A stretch of DNA of 64,000 nucleotides from Meghimatium bilineatum (GCA_034231615.1 CM067306.1:40215101-40279100), one strand, 5' to 3'; shown: positions 1 to 10,580, counted from the first letter of the stretch. Numbers and translations: made by a program. The notes: generated by a model not told the origin, from the letters alone.

Positions 1-289
1 ATTCAAACTGTGTACTCATATCACTGAGAATGGAGTTTAAGAAAAGAAATTAAGAAAAGGACTTTTACAACAACAACCTTTAGTCTCAAGAATTCTTCAT
101 GTATCCCCATGCTTCCTACGTAAATTTACTTGTATAAGCTATTATTTGAACGGCATTGTACTGTCTCTACTTTATTTATGTTTACAAATAGGTCTATTGT
201 CCATCGGTTACGAATACGGATGTTCTATGTTTGTGTTCCTGAGGATACTTCAATGCCTGTACTGAATGGGATGTTGGATTTTGTTGTAA

Positions 290-960
290 TAGTCCTTGTC
301 TCAATTGGTCTGTTCTTTTGGCTACCTTGAGATCGTGTACCTTTCTCCAGTTCACCATAGTGAAGTATCTTTGGCAGGCGATTGTCTGGCATACGCACCA
401 AATGACCTGTCCAATGAATCTGTGTTTGCATCAGGATGTTGCCAATGCTGGGGATACCGGCTCTGTATAGTCAATGCTAGGGATACCAGCACTGTCAAGA
501 ACAATGGTATCTGTAATCTTGCCTTGCCATCTGATGTTCATAACTTTTCTGAGACAAGTTGTGTGAAAGTCATTGAGGTTCCTCACATGACGTCTATACA
601 CAGTCCATGTTTCACTAGCGTATAACAGCACTGGAATTACCACTGGTCTGTAAACTTTCAGCTTAGCCTGTAGAGTAATGCCATTTCTACGCCAAACATA
701 TGCGTACAATCTGCCGAAATCACTGCTTGTCTTGGCGATCTTGTATACATTTCATCATCAGCGTTGTAACTTTGTGATAAAGTACTACCTTTATCTGAAT
801 GTGATAATGTGAATCTGTTCACAACTTTCAATGCTACGCCATTTACCTTTGTGCAGTGCTCAAGATAGCTTTTGCTAGGTGCTGGTTGTAACATGACTTC
901 TGTTTTCTCTGTGCTAATAGTAAGTCCACAGTTAAATATATTCCATAACATTATACATGT
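290..960 (-). mobile_element. LINE family 1 reverse transcriptase C-terminal remnant
   Basis: Read on the minus strand in broken frames, this stretch gives the late part of a non-LTR reverse transcriptase: GLTISTEKTEVM near 900, then LLYASETWTVYRRHVRNLN near 600, CLRKVMNIRWQGK near 540, and IHWTGHLVRMPDNRLPK near 400-370 followed by YGELEKGTRSQG. These are the usual C-terminal landmarks of metazoan LINE proteins. Frameshifts separate the blocks, so it is a dead copy. The same family recurs at 39215, 44905, 62510 and 63215. It ends less than 100 bp upstream of the first visible innexin A exon. Confidence 0.75.
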
Positions 961-1041
961 ATATACAAACAAAAATAATTATGTAGAGTGTTATGTAATC
1001 AGAGCTTTCTTGATATCTCTCAAGGCCTCCAGTGATCACAG

Positions 1042-1155
1042 TGCTTTTGACAAAGTTTGCAAACAGCGCTCTCAGAAGTCAGATCAGGGACGATGATTTC
1101 ATTGATCAGTTAAACCATTGGGCAAGCACTGGAATCCTGACAGCACTAGCCATAG
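1042..1155 (+). CDS. Innexin A, first visible exon (N-terminus and TM1)
   Basis: The frame with codons starting at 1044, 1047 and so on reads LLTKFANSALRSQIRDDDF, then IDQLNHWASTGILTALAI: the short innexin N-terminal region and first membrane segment. The exon ends at 1155 with the donor ATAG/GTCAGT and leaves one base of a Gly codon (phase 1), completed by GT at 3128. The 5' boundary is uncertain: AG dinucleotides at 1023-1024, 1031-1032 and 1040-1041 are all possible acceptors. There is an in-frame stop at 1011 and no ATG. Identity rests on the DDDFIDQLNHW motif and the clean join to YVGDPIHCW. Confidence 0.8.
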
Positions 1156-4100
1156 GTCAGTTTATTAGTGTAGACGATCTGAAAACTGTTATACTCATCT
1201 GATCATGTCTCTCTGCTGTACTTATCATCATCATCATCATCATATTAGATCATCTAAAACATGTAATAGTCATCTAATCATGTCTCTCCACTGTACTCTC
1301 TCATCACCATCGGGTTAGAACTTCTAAAACCTCATTATAATGTCACCTTCCTACTGTACTCTTGTCATCATTTGCACATAAAACACACTTTTAAAACTAA
1401 TTCTTAAAGTTTATGCTAAATATGTGTATTAATGCTAAATATGTGTATTAATGCTAAATATGTGTATTAATGCTAAATATGTGTATTAATGCTAAATAGG
1501 CCTATGTGTATTAATGCTAAATATGTGTATTAATGCTAAATATGTGTATTAATGCTAAATATGTGTATTAATGCTAAATATGTGTATTAATGCTAAATAT
1601 GTGTATTAATGCTAAATAGGCCTATGTGTATTAATTCTAAATATGTGTATTAATGCTAAATATGTGTATTAATGCTAAATATGTGTATTAATGCTAAATA
1701 TGTGTATTAATGCTAAATATTTGTATTAATGCTAAATAGGCCTATGTGTATTAATTCTAAATATGTGTATTAATGCTAAATATGTGTATTAATGCTAAAT
1801 ATTTGTATTAATGCTAAATATGTGTATTAATTGTGAATATTTTTTTGGACCATTTCTATGTTCATTCTCATTCAAACTCTTTCAGGTTCATAGGATTTAG
1901 TCCAAAGAATGAAATGTATTATTTTGTGCTGTGCTACTTGGATGTGGTATCTGTGCCTTACAACCGAACACATCATGGCATTTTAGTTGCTTTAACCTTC
2001 AACTTGAAGCTGACCCCCACCTCTAACTCTCCTTAATCGTCTCAACATGCATTGCAAGACACATACATTCTGTGCTTCCCTTTTGAGCCTGAAAACATGC
2101 TGGTATAATTATTTTAACAATTTTTATTTAGTGTTCAAAAGTCATATAGGATTGACTTCACTGTATTCGGCTTCCCATATATATTCCATCACGCTCAACG
2201 AATCAGCATGCTGCCTGCTAAGGGTACCACTCATAGCACGTAACTCCGTAGCTTCAAGCGATAATCCACAGGGATCTATAAAAATATCCACCTTGTAAAC
2301 AAGACAACACAAGCCGGATTCGAACACATAACCTCTTGAACACAAAGCAAACAGCTAAACCACTACACTAGGGAGATCCCTTAACAATTTGTATTTTTAA
2401 TGTGCTAGCCGTCCTTCTGTTTCTGTGACCCAAGAGGGAATCAATAAATAGCACCGCTGTGACCTAACATACATGTCTTAGGAGGCACTTAAGAAGTTGA
2501 GCTGGATGTCCCATCCCGTAAATCAGTGATCCAAAAGCCATGCTGAAGTCAGATATATCATGGCACGGATACCGTAGACAAGCTGTAAACCATAGCACAA
2601 TGCATTACTTTCTAAAGACTATATTCTGCTAACCAATAGGAGTTTGAGAACAAACACAGAAGAACTATATTATTTTGTAATCCACTGATAACTCTTACAC
2701 ACTTGATCCTTTCTGATCTTTTAGTTTTAAATTGAGTGTCATAAACCAGAAATGGGACTGAAAGAAGCCTTGAAGGCTTAACCACTTTCACACACTAGAT
2801 CATTATATTACCATTCTCTGACCAGGAGCTCAATTGAAGGGAGATAAAAGAAATTTCAAGGGAGACAAGAACTGACTTATAATAAATTAGTAGATCATTC
2901 ACACTACCTAGACAAACCACAGTATCACATTCTAAGGGTGGGCAATTGCCATAAGGTGGACAATAAATACATATGGCTCAGCATATTCTAAGAGTAAGCA
3001 ATTGCCATAAGGTGGACAATAAATACATATGGCTGAGACACGTCTACTTTATAAGACTAACAGATTAACATTTTAAGTTCCAAGTGTGACTTACCATTGT
3101 ATGATCCATTTTTTCATTACTTCTTAGGTATTGGAGCCAAACAGTATGTAGGTGACCCAATTCATTGCTGGGTCCCAGCTGAGTATAAAAAGAAACATTT
3201 TCAAAAATATTCAGACAGCTACTGTTGGGTTCATCCCATGTATAGCTATTCCTTTGAGGAGCAAATACCTGCAGATGCTGCTGACAGGTAAACTATTTTT
3301 ATTCCTTTGAGGAGCAATATACCTGCAGATGCTGCTGACAGGTAAACTATTTTTAGTTACTATGAGGATCAAATACCTGCAAAAGCTGTTGACAGGTAAA
3401 CTATGCTGTTCCTTTCAGGAACAAATACCTGCAAATGCTGCTGACAGGTAAACTATATTATTCCTTTCAGTATCAAATACCTGCAAAAGCTGTTAACATG
3501 TAAACTATGTTATTCCTTTGAGGATCAAATACCTGCAAATTCTGCTGACAGGTAAACTATTTTGTATTTAAAGTGATAACACTAAGGATAACATGTTATA
3601 GTTAAGTTACTGTTATTAATAAAACTAATAAATAGTAAAATATGAAATTTAAAATATTGTATATGAAAAAAGAATAGCAAGGAATTTTTTTCCACATTGC
3701 GGATCAATAAGGACTTTTATCAAAAATCAAATAAACAAACTGCCCGTGTGTTGCTGGTTCCAAGAGGGGCGCAAATAATAGCAATACTGTTTACTTTCCA
3801 TGCATGTCGTAAGTGGCAACTAAGGAGATCATTTGGTGGAGTTGGTTCTCCAATCTTATACAGGGTCAAAGTGACCCAAAGCCATGCGGAAGTCTGATAT
3901 GTCAAGCTGAAAATCGCAGATATTATAGCAATGATGTAAACCATGACACAATGCATTCCGTTGTCCTGACTACATCCTGCTAATCTGCAGTTTGAGAATG
4001 AACGCAGAAGAAGAAGAAGAAATAAACAAGTAAAATAAATAATTCAAATCAATCAATCAATGCAAGCAATACACTTGAATTCTCTTACCACTGCCTACCA

Positions 4101-5686
4101 GTGTATTAACAACAAAAACAAACGAGTGCAATATTTATCATGTTACATTTATTTTTCATTCATAATATTTTAAATTTCATTATTTTGCTAAATTAATGAA
4201 TAACAAGAACCACTGTTAACAAGCGTGAACTTTGTGTAACAAGAACCACTGTTAACAAGCGTGAACTTTGTGTAACAAGAACCACTGTTAACAAGTGTGA
4301 ACTTTGTGTAACAAGAACCACTGTTAACAAGCGTGAACTTTGTGTAACAAGAACCACTGTTAACAAGCGTAAACTTTGTAAATTCCTATTGTACAGAGGC
4401 ATTCCTCAACAACAAATAATTTTATTTAAATACGGTGGAAAGTGGAAGAAGACAAGGTGGCAAGAAAAAGACATTGCTGGATAATATCATGAACTGGCAG
4501 AGTGTGAAGTTTCCAAACTCATCAGGATGGTAGAGGATAGAGATGCATGGAGATCTTTGTGCATTAAATGTCTCTTTATGTGATTCCCTTTGACTTTTCC
4601 CTCAAGTAAGGTCTTCAATAAGGTGGCATGATGGGTATTGGGTTTTATTATTATTATTATTATATTAATTATCAACACACTTATGGTTCTGTTTTTACTT
4701 CCAGGTGGTTCAACGACATAAGTTACTACAGATGGGTCTTCCTCATGTTTCTGCTTCAAGCCTTTCTTTTCAAATTTCCCAATTTGGTCTGGAAAAATTT
4801 AAAAAACTATTCAGGGCTAAATGTTTCTAAACTGGTCGGAATGGCATGGGACACTCACATGCTTACACAAGAAAAAAGAGATGAGAAAATGAACCATATG
4901 GCTATCTTTATTGACCGGTGGCTTAAAACATACTCCCAGTACAAATATAATGTGTTAACCAAATTTAGAGATAAATTTTCCAGAGTTATGTTTTGTTTTG
5001 GTAGACGTTCAGGAACTTACTTGAATGGTTTATATATGTTTGTCAAGATATTGTATTTAGCCAATATCATTGGTCAGTTTTTTTTACTCTCCGCATTCCT
5101 GGATTTGAACTTTTGGACATTTGGTATTTCAGCTCTGAAGACCTTGAACAAACAAGGTAATTGGCAAGACCATTATAACTTCCCAAGAATTGGTCTGTGT
5201 GATTACAAAATCAGGCAGCTGCAGAATGTGCGGACTTTCACTGTCCAGTGTGTTTTATCTATCAACTTGTTTCTAGAGAAAATGTATTTGATCTTGTGGT
5301 TCTGGTTGATGTTAGTGCTGGTTTGTGATGCTATTAATTTTGTCCAATGGTTGATCCAAAACTTGCGCCCACACAGCGGGGAATCATTCCTCACCAAATA
5401 TTTACATCTACTTGAAATTGACCTGGAGGGACAGAAGAAACTTTTCATCAAATTTGTCCATACATACCTCCGTGTAGACGGTATCTTTATGTTACGTATT
5501 GTGGCAGCTAACACAAGCGAGCTCCTTATTCTTGACCTCATTAAGCAGCTATGGAAAAAATTCAAGGATGCTCATGGTTTGATAGAGAATGATGAAGTGA
5601 TCATACCTAATGGAGGCTCTCGCAATCCTTCTGCTCCTGCCATTGAAGATGAAGACTATGGTTTGCCACTAAAAAAAGTGGATTAA
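1042..5686 (+). CDS. Innexin A (gap-junction channel subunit), three visible coding exons
   Basis: Innexins are four-pass plasma membrane proteins that oligomerise into invertebrate gap junctions and hemichannels. Visible exons are about 1042-1155, 3128-3287 and 4705-5686, joined in phases 1 and 2. The product shows the N-terminal helix and TM1 (DDDFIDQLNHWASTGILTAL), the innexin signature YVGDPIHCWVPAEY, a first extracellular loop with two Cys (HCW and YCW), TM2 with the conserved proline (LFKFPNLVWKNL), TM3 around LYLANIIGQFFLLSAFL, a second loop with two Cys (GLCDYKIRQL, VQCVLSINLF), TM4 around LILWFWLMLVLV, and a cytoplasmic tail ending LPLKKVD. All four loop cysteines are present. About 418 residues are visible, close to normal innexin length. 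An in-frame stop at 1011-1013 and no ATG before the first visible codons mean the start lies in an unseen upstream exon. No premature stop is seen, so I treat it as functional. Confidence 0.9.
1413..1832. repeat. 19-bp minisatellite with 120-bp higher-order period
   Basis: About 22 copies of TGCTAAATATGTGTATTAA. A variant carrying an extra AGGCCT recurs at about 1498, 1618 and 1738, exactly 120 bp apart, so six 19-mers plus 6 bp form a larger unit. It lies inside the first intron of innexin A. Confidence 0.97.
2150..2375 (-). mobile_element. tRNA-derived SINE (family T), minus strand
   Basis: The reverse complement begins CTAGTGTAGTGGTTTAGCTG (A-box like) and carries GTGTTCGAATCCGG (B-box like), then a body with GGATTATCGCTTGAAGC and CGGAGTTACGTGCTATGA. 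That body is shared with copies at 18897-19115, 27787-28011 and 57645-57890. It lies in the first intron of innexin A. Confidence 0.8.
2395..2672 (+). mobile_element. SINE-like family A copy
   Basis: Contains the family A landmarks CCAAAAGCCATGCTGAAGTC, AAGCTGTAAACCAT, CACAATGCATT and a 3' end GTTTGAGAACAAACACAGAAGAAC. The body matches copies at 3739, 7975, 11345, 44598 and 53205. It abuts the family T SINE at 2150-2375. Confidence 0.75.
2928..3035. repeat. Two-copy tandem repeat of about 55 bp
   Basis: The block GCAATTGCCATAAGGTGGAC followed by AATAAATACATATGGCT occurs twice in direct succession, just upstream of innexin A exon 3128-3287. Confidence 0.85.
3128..3287 (+). CDS. Innexin A, second visible exon (end of TM1 and extracellular loop 1)
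   Basis: Acceptor TTACTTCTTAG/GTATTGG and donor GACAG/GTAAAC bound the exon. It encodes IGAKQYVGDPIHCWVPAEY followed by a Lys-rich stretch, SYCWVHPMYSYSFEEQIP and ADAAD. YVGDPIHCW is the innexin family signature, and the two Cys are the conserved loop-1 pair. The last codon AG is completed by G at 4705 to give Arg, then Trp-Phe-Asn in the next exon. The last 40 bp and the donor belong to the first unit of a tandem array at 3248-3560. Confidence 0.9.
3248..3560. repeat. Tandem duplication of an exon end plus its splice donor
   Basis: Six units of about 52 bp. The first unit is the real exon end (CCTTTGAGGAGCAAATACC, then GCTGCTGACAG and the donor GTAAACTAT). Five further, slightly diverged units follow in the intron. 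Four keep CTGACAGGTAAACTAT or TTGACAGGTAAACTAT with an intact donor; one has AACATGTAAAC. Confidence 0.95.
3729..4029 (+). mobile_element. SINE-like family A copy with 10-bp target-site duplication
   Basis: The element 3739-4019 is flanked by AAATAAACAA at 3729-3738 and 4020-4029. It starts ACTGCCCGTGTGTTGCTGG and ends GTTTGAGAATGAACGCAGA followed by (AGA)n. The target duplication and simple-repeat 3' end indicate target-primed insertion. This is the best delimited copy of the family and sits in the second intron of innexin A. Confidence 0.85.
4198..4378. repeat. 36-bp tandem array, five copies
   Basis: The unit AACAAGAACCACTGTTAACA plus AGCGTGAACTTTGTGT is repeated five times with few changes. 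It lies in the second intron of innexin A. It is open on the minus strand only because 36 is divisible by three. Confidence 0.95.
4435..4630. mobile_element. Two LINE tail fragments joined head to head
   Basis: 4435-4560 on the plus strand resembles a LINE 3' coding tail (GGKKKTLLDNIM, then VEDRDAWRSL in broken frames). 4570-4630 on the minus strand reads DTLLKTLLEGKVKGN, matching the LINE family 3 tail at about 17995-18035. The two pieces meet in opposite orientation 75 bp before innexin A exon 4705. Confidence 0.55.
4705..5686 (+). CDS. Innexin A, last exon (TM2 to C-terminus)
   Basis: The acceptor is TTTTTACTTCCAG/GTGG. The sequence upstream of 4705, although open, is intronic because splicing to 3287 gives ADRWFNDISYYRW in frame. 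The exon encodes about 327 residues: TM2 with the conserved Pro (FKFPNLVW), the intracellular loop, TM3, loop 2 with Cys in GLCDYKI and VQCVLSINLF, TM4, and the tail FLTKYLHLLEIDLEGQKKLF to RVDGIFMLRIVAANTSELL. Stop TAA is at 5684-5686. The corresponding region of innexin B is split across six exons, so this long exon is either ancestral or the product of intron loss. No AATAAA is obvious shortly downstream. Confidence 0.92.
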
Positions 5687-5844
5687 TGTAATATTGTCAC
5701 TGATAAACGCTAGAAGGCTAATGATCTTCTTCTTTTCGTTCGGAGTTTGACATGTCTACACAGCAAGTCTGCTAATGATAAAAACTGTTACTCCCAGTAG
5801 CTGAGTTGTGACTGCAGGTTATCATCATCACACACCAGACAAGT

Positions 5845-6275
5845 CCCTAGATCAGGGGTTGGGAACCTTTTTGTCTGATAGAGCCATGCACACCACATAT
5901 TTTAAAAAATAATTCTGTGAGAGCCATACATTATGTTTAAAACTAAAAATTCAAGTAAATGTGTGCATTTTGTGTAATTTAAACACTAAAAGTACAAGAA
6001 TTATGTCTCTGAATTCTTTTTAATAACATTGTCATGCTGTTGCTAATCAATAATGAGTATTTCTTACCATTAATGTCATTTCTGATGCTGAGCTGCAGTA
6101 GTCTGTAGCTCATTTGTAGAATGAAATATTGATATGCAATTAATGTGTAGATCAAATACGGTGATCTAAAGAAACATTTTTGTTATGATCAAGCATTTGT
6201 CTGCGAGCCAGATGCAGCCATCAATAGAGCCATATCTGACTCTCGAGCCATGGGCTCCCGACCCCTGCCCTAGAT
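5845..6275. mobile_element. hAT-like MITE with 8-bp target-site duplication
   Basis: The element 5853-6267 (415 bp) starts CAGGGGTTGGGAACC and ends GGCTCCCGACCCCTG, imperfect terminal inverted repeats of about 15 bp. Both sides carry CCCTAGAT (5845-5852 and 6268-6275). Eight-base duplications and CAGGGG ends are typical of the hAT superfamily. The inside has repeated GAGCCA motifs and no coding sequence, so it is non-autonomous. It lies about 160 bp after the innexin A stop. Confidence 0.9.
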
Positions 6276-6425
6276 GCTCTGATTCCCGCCTCTAAATTCA
6301 TGAGTGTAGCGGCCGACAATTAAATTTTTATATCTTTGTATCTCTATTATGTTTCTATTTACAGGCAGTTCCAATCTGTTCAGTAATCTAATCAATCTTG
6401 AGAGCAATCATGATTCATACTTTTG

Positions 6426-6612
6426 AATATCTTTGTTTCTTCTTCTTCTTCAGCGTTCATTCTCAAACTCCCACTGGATCACTCTTGTAGAAGGACATTG
6501 GCCATACCATATTTCCAGCAGAATGTAGTCCAGAGAATGGAATGTGTTGTGTCACCGTTTTATTTGCGCCAATGGCCCGACACATCCGTCTTCGGTGGTA
6601 ATATCTTTGTTT
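6426..6612 (-). mobile_element. SINE-like family B copy with 13-bp target-site duplication
   Basis: AATATCTTTGTTT flanks 6439-6599 on both sides (6426-6438 and 6600-6612). On the minus strand the element starts ACCACCGAAGACGGATGTG and has GGCCATTGGCGCAAAT, with a 3' end GAGAATGAACGCTGAAGAAG. It is a full-length 161-bp copy. Confidence 0.9.
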
Positions 6613-7318
6613 GCACTTATGTGAACTATAACTGACATTGCCCTCTGCACATGAATTATAACTGACATTGCCCTCTGCACATGAACTATAACTGACATTG
6701 CCCTTTGCACATGAACTATATCCGAGTGATCAATCCAATGACATATCTATTGTACATGAACTATAACTGACATTTCCCTCTGCACATGAACTATAACTGA
6801 CATTGCCCTTTGCACATGAACTATATCCGAGTGATCAATCCAATGACATATCTATTGTACATGAACTATAACTGACATTTCCCTCTGCACATGAACTATA
6901 ACTGACATTTCCCTCTGCACATGAACTATAACTGACATTGCCCTCTGCACATGAACTATAACTGACATTGCCCTCAGCACATGAACTATAACTGACATTG
7001 CCCTCTGCACATGAACTATAACTGACATTGCCCTCAGCACATGAACTATAACTGACATTGCCCTCAGCACAAGAACTATAACTGACATTGGCCTCAGCAC
7101 ATGAACTATAACTGACATTGCCCTCTGCACATGAACTATAACTGACATTGCCCTCAGCACATGAACTATAACTGACATTGCCCTCAGCACATGAACTATA
7201 ACTGACATTGGCCTCAGCACATGAACTATAACTGACATTGCCCTCAGCACATGAACTATAACTGATATTGCCCTCAGCACATGAACTATATCCTAGTGAT
7301 CCAGTGATGATCTATTGA
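6612..7318. repeat. 30-bp minisatellite with a longer embedded unit
   Basis: About 20 copies of CATGAACTATAACTGACATT plus GCCCTCTGCA. A different segment, ATCCGAGTGATCAATCCAAT and following bases, interrupts near 6720 and 6828 (108 bp apart), and a related one closes the array near 7290. The minus strand is open (HVLRAMSVIV decamer) only because the unit is a multiple of three. Confidence 0.97.
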
Positions 7319-7589
7319 TACTATGACCATATCCCTGTGGGATGTGACATTAAAAAACTCATAGTTTCTATAAGAAACTTATTGTTATTGTTATTCTAAA
7401 ATTGTTATTTAAATATGTCAATATGATATTAGTTTGTTATATGTATTTATGTTTTTCAGATAGTTGCTGTCTGTCAGGAAATGAAAATTTATGCTTTCTT
7501 GCAACATGCCATAAAACAAACAAGTATTTGATGATCTTCTGTGATGTCATCTTGCTTTTTTATCTGTTATGTAGACCTACATAATTATG

Positions 7590-7895
7590 TCAGTGTTGAG
7601 TTATACGTAATGTACATATCTATGTTACAGCTGTGTTATACGTAATGTACATACTTATATCACGGTTGTGTTATACTGTTATATGTAATGTACATACTTA
7701 TGTCACAGTTGTGTTATATGTAATGTACATACTTATGTCACGGTTGTGTTATATGTAATGTACATACTTATGTCACGGTTGTGTTATATGTAATGTACAT
7801 ACTTATGTCACGGTTGTGTTATATGTAATGTACATACTTATGTCACGGTTGTGTTATATGTAATGTACATACTTATGTTACAGTTGTGTTATACG
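7590..7895. repeat. 35-bp minisatellite, about eight copies
   Basis: The unit GTGTTATATGTAATGTACAT plus ACTTATGTCACGGTT is nearly identical in the middle copies and diverged at both edges. Confidence 0.95.
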
Positions 7896-7974
7896 AAAAC
7901 TCGAGAATTTAAATGACCATCCTCCTTTTATAAGAACCAAAACAATCTTCCACTATAAATACATGTCTCCCCAT

Positions 7975-8224
7975 ATGTCGCCAGAGCACTAATGAGCAAA
8001 GAATAGTACACTTTACCTTCAATGCATGTCATAATTGGTGATTAAGGAGGTTATAGGGTGGAATTAATTGTCAACATAGGGTCAAAGTAACCAAGATGCC
8101 ATGCTGAAGTTGGATGTGCTCCACTGAAAGGTACAGAAAAGCTGTAAACAACACATTCATTTATCGGGACAACATTCTGTTAATCTGCAGAATTTTGAGA
8201 ATGAATGCAGAAGAAGAAGAAGAA
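7975..8224 (+). mobile_element. SINE-like family A copy
   Basis: Contains TTCAATGCATGTCAT, AGGGTCAAAGTAACCAAGA, ATGCCATGCTGAAGTTGGAT and the 3' end TTTGAGAATGAATGCAGAAG followed by (AGA)n. No clear target duplication was found. Confidence 0.75.
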
Positions 8225-8867
8225 AAATAAATGTTAAAATAAAAATATCACAGCAGAAATAACTTATGTGTTCACTCTTCTTCAGTGTTCACTCTTCTTC
8301 TTCTGTGTTCAATCTCTAATAATCAACATGCAGATTGAGCAGCAGAGTATGAAATAATCAGCACGAATATTAATGTAGTTTGAGTTGTGTTAGTGTGGTC
8401 AGAGTTTTGTTAGTTTCAGGGCAACGATGCTTTATTTTTTCTTTTCTGCTCTATACATCAGATCTCTGCATGATTTTAATTTTAATGTGCTTCCCCAGCC
8501 TGTGACAGATGTCCTGCTGCTAGGCATCTAAATTCATTCGCAAACGTCTTCTGGCTAATTTATTTTTATCTCCAAGAACTGCCATCAATAAAGCTCTTAT
8601 ATCCTTGTATATAATGGTAAGGTATCTCCAGAGCTTTCTTTCATACCAGGAAATTTCAACTCAACACTGTGCAATGCTTTGACAAGAAGCTTTCTACTCA
8701 GAGAGGGTAGACGATAATTGTATAGGCCTACTAAGGATGAAATGCTGTAGGTCGTTCTGAAGTCCAGAGTAAAGTCTTGCTATATAGTCACACAATTTAT
8801 TCGGGTCTACTGTTGCATGGTCGTTAGCCTGATTGGTCACTGGTTAGACATTGAGATCTGTTGTCTT
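8225..8867. other. No gene recognised
   Basis: AT-rich sequence with a short GTGTTCACTCTTCTTC duplication near 8270-8310. I see no coding signal or recognisable mobile element. Confidence 0.5.
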
Positions 8868-9115
8868 GTTCACAGAATGTAGTCTTGAAAATGGAATGTG
8901 TTGTATCATGGTTTCCAGCTTGGTTGCAATATCTACATTGTTTGGCTTGACACATCCAACTGCAGCATGGTTTTTAGATTATTTTAGCCTATGGGATGGG
9001 ACAGCCAACCCACGTCACCCGTAACGTCCTCGGTAGCTTCTTACAACATGCATGACATGTTTCAGTACTGATATTCTTTGCTCCCTTATTGGACCCTGTC
9101 AACAAACAGGTAAAA
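8868..9115 (-). mobile_element. SINE-like family A copy, minus strand
   Basis: The reverse complement runs from GGGAGCAAAGAATATCAG through AACCATGCTGCAGTTGGATG and AAGCTGGAAACCATGATACA to ATTCTGTGAACAAGAC, in the same block order as the other family A copies. Confidence 0.65.
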
Positions 9116-9246
9116 GAAAAGCGAATATAACTCAATATGCCATCAAACATAATATAGGAACAAACATTATTTTATCTGAGAAGTGACCAATGCTGATCTA
9201 GCGGTTCATGGGCTCATGTCACTTGACTCAAACTGACCACTACTGA

Positions 9247-9561
9247 TCAAGCAGTCCATGGGCTTATGTCACTTAGACTGACCACTACAGAATATATAGT
9301 TGCCACTACAGAATAACAACTTTTCCATTTTAATGTGTCAACATAAGACTTGAATCCAGACACCTGTAACTTCTGATGAAAGGACTCAAAACCATGCCAA
9401 AGTTGCTGGATTTGAAAGGCGCAGTCTAATGTATTTACATCGAGTATATCCAGACCATGTTTAATGTCATCATTACAGTGAAGAAATGGCTGCTCTTTTA
9501 TTATTTTGCCAGAGGTAAATTCTCCGTGCAGAATGTATTTTGGAAGCTTCTCATCCTCCAT
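9247..9561 (-). pseudogene. LINE tail fragment
   Basis: A 104-codon minus frame contains KLPKYILHGEFTSGKI and EQPFLHCNDDIKHGLDILDV. This pattern follows the conserved (R/H)xP motif and precedes the 3' end in many invertebrate LINE proteins. It lacks any reverse transcriptase motif and is only a fragment. Confidence 0.5.
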
Positions 9562-10129
9562 TAGGCATTTACCCTCGATATGGACGATTATTTTTAATTA
9601 TGATAGATTATGTTATAGCAGAATTGGAGAATCATTTCCTGGCAAGAGTCGTTTGTAGTTTAGTAACATCATTTACAGGCTATACAATCATCAACATCAA
9701 GTGCCATCTCAACATCAAGTGTTCACTACAATTGATCTGCATTTGTTTAAATGTCATTATTTTTGTTATGGTCTATGTTGGAATTCATTTGACATAATTC
9801 ATTTTTGTTCATTCCGATTTCCTCTCAGCTGGGTAACCCGTATGTAACAATATGTTTGCCTGCCATTTTTTATATTGACATCATGTGAAACACATTTCCA
9901 GTGTTTGTTCATGACATGAATATATAATTTTTTTAAAATAATTATCTGAACAGATGGCTGTACATTCTAGTACGGTAAAGGTATGTACCATGTCAGCTGT
10001 CGGGGATGGAGAGAACTCTTCATGTACTAAGCCGCAGCAACTTTTAGGTGGGATGGTCAGTTCTCTTCCTTTCTATCTTCACCTCTCCTAACTCATGCGT
10101 CAGGTACTCATTACAGCTGAATCGACTAG
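9562..10129. other. No gene recognised
   Basis: A short TAATATCAACATCAAGTG-type duplication occurs near 9690-9720. The rest is AT-rich with no supportable feature. Confidence 0.45.
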
Positions 10130-10265
10130 AGGAGTGGTCCTGTCAAGCGAGAAATCACAACCCGGATTATTTTGTCCAGACGTGGTTTGGAACTTGGCAT
10201 GCTGTAATTCGGTGATAGCAGCAAGCACGCTATCAACTAGGCTACAGCACTCCTTTACAGTCTAT
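10130..10265 (-). mobile_element. tRNA-derived SINE-like sequence
   Basis: The reverse complement reads GTGCTGTAGCCTAGTTGATA (A-box like) and, about 45 bases later, CAAGTTCCAAACCACG (B-box like). The spacing fits a degenerate tRNA head. No match to the other tRNA-like families was noticed. Confidence 0.5.
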
Positions 10266-10369
10266 GCATCCCCATAGAAGTTATGTCTCTTTCAGCAGAT
10301 GGCGAAGACATCTATGCTGGTAATTTATGTTGTCAGTTAATTGTATATCTTTCTCATCTTACTTCATAG

Positions 10370-10580
10370 TCATCCACCTCTACTATCTTCCAGTGCTTTT
10401 CCAAACTCATTCAATATCTCAAGAACAGTATTATCTACCAAAGCGTCCTCATTCAATAGAACATCGTATATAGGGGAATCAAGATGTCTCTCTTATTCAT
10501 TGCCACGTGTCCTAGCCAGTCTGTCAGTTCTTTCATTTCCCTGAACTCCAGCAAGACCAGAGCAAAATTCCAGGTAAGTA
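10370..10580 (-). pseudogene. LINE RNase H domain remnant
   Basis: The minus frame reads GLAGVQGNERTDRLAR, which matches the GxxGNExAD(R/x)LA motif at the end of the RNase H domain of LINE proteins, followed by a decayed tail. It probably belongs with the fragment at 11133-11340, separated by the tandem array at 10725-11062. Confidence 0.65.

Noticed and set aside
4628-4704. Start of the long innexin A frame at 4628 (MMGIGFYYYYYY)
   Set aside because: This part is intron; the acceptor at 4703-4704 gives an in-frame join to the loop-1 exon, and the Tyr run is a simple TTA repeat.
6852-7280. A 142-codon minus frame (HVLRAMSVIV repeats)
   Set aside because: By-product of the 30-bp minisatellite.
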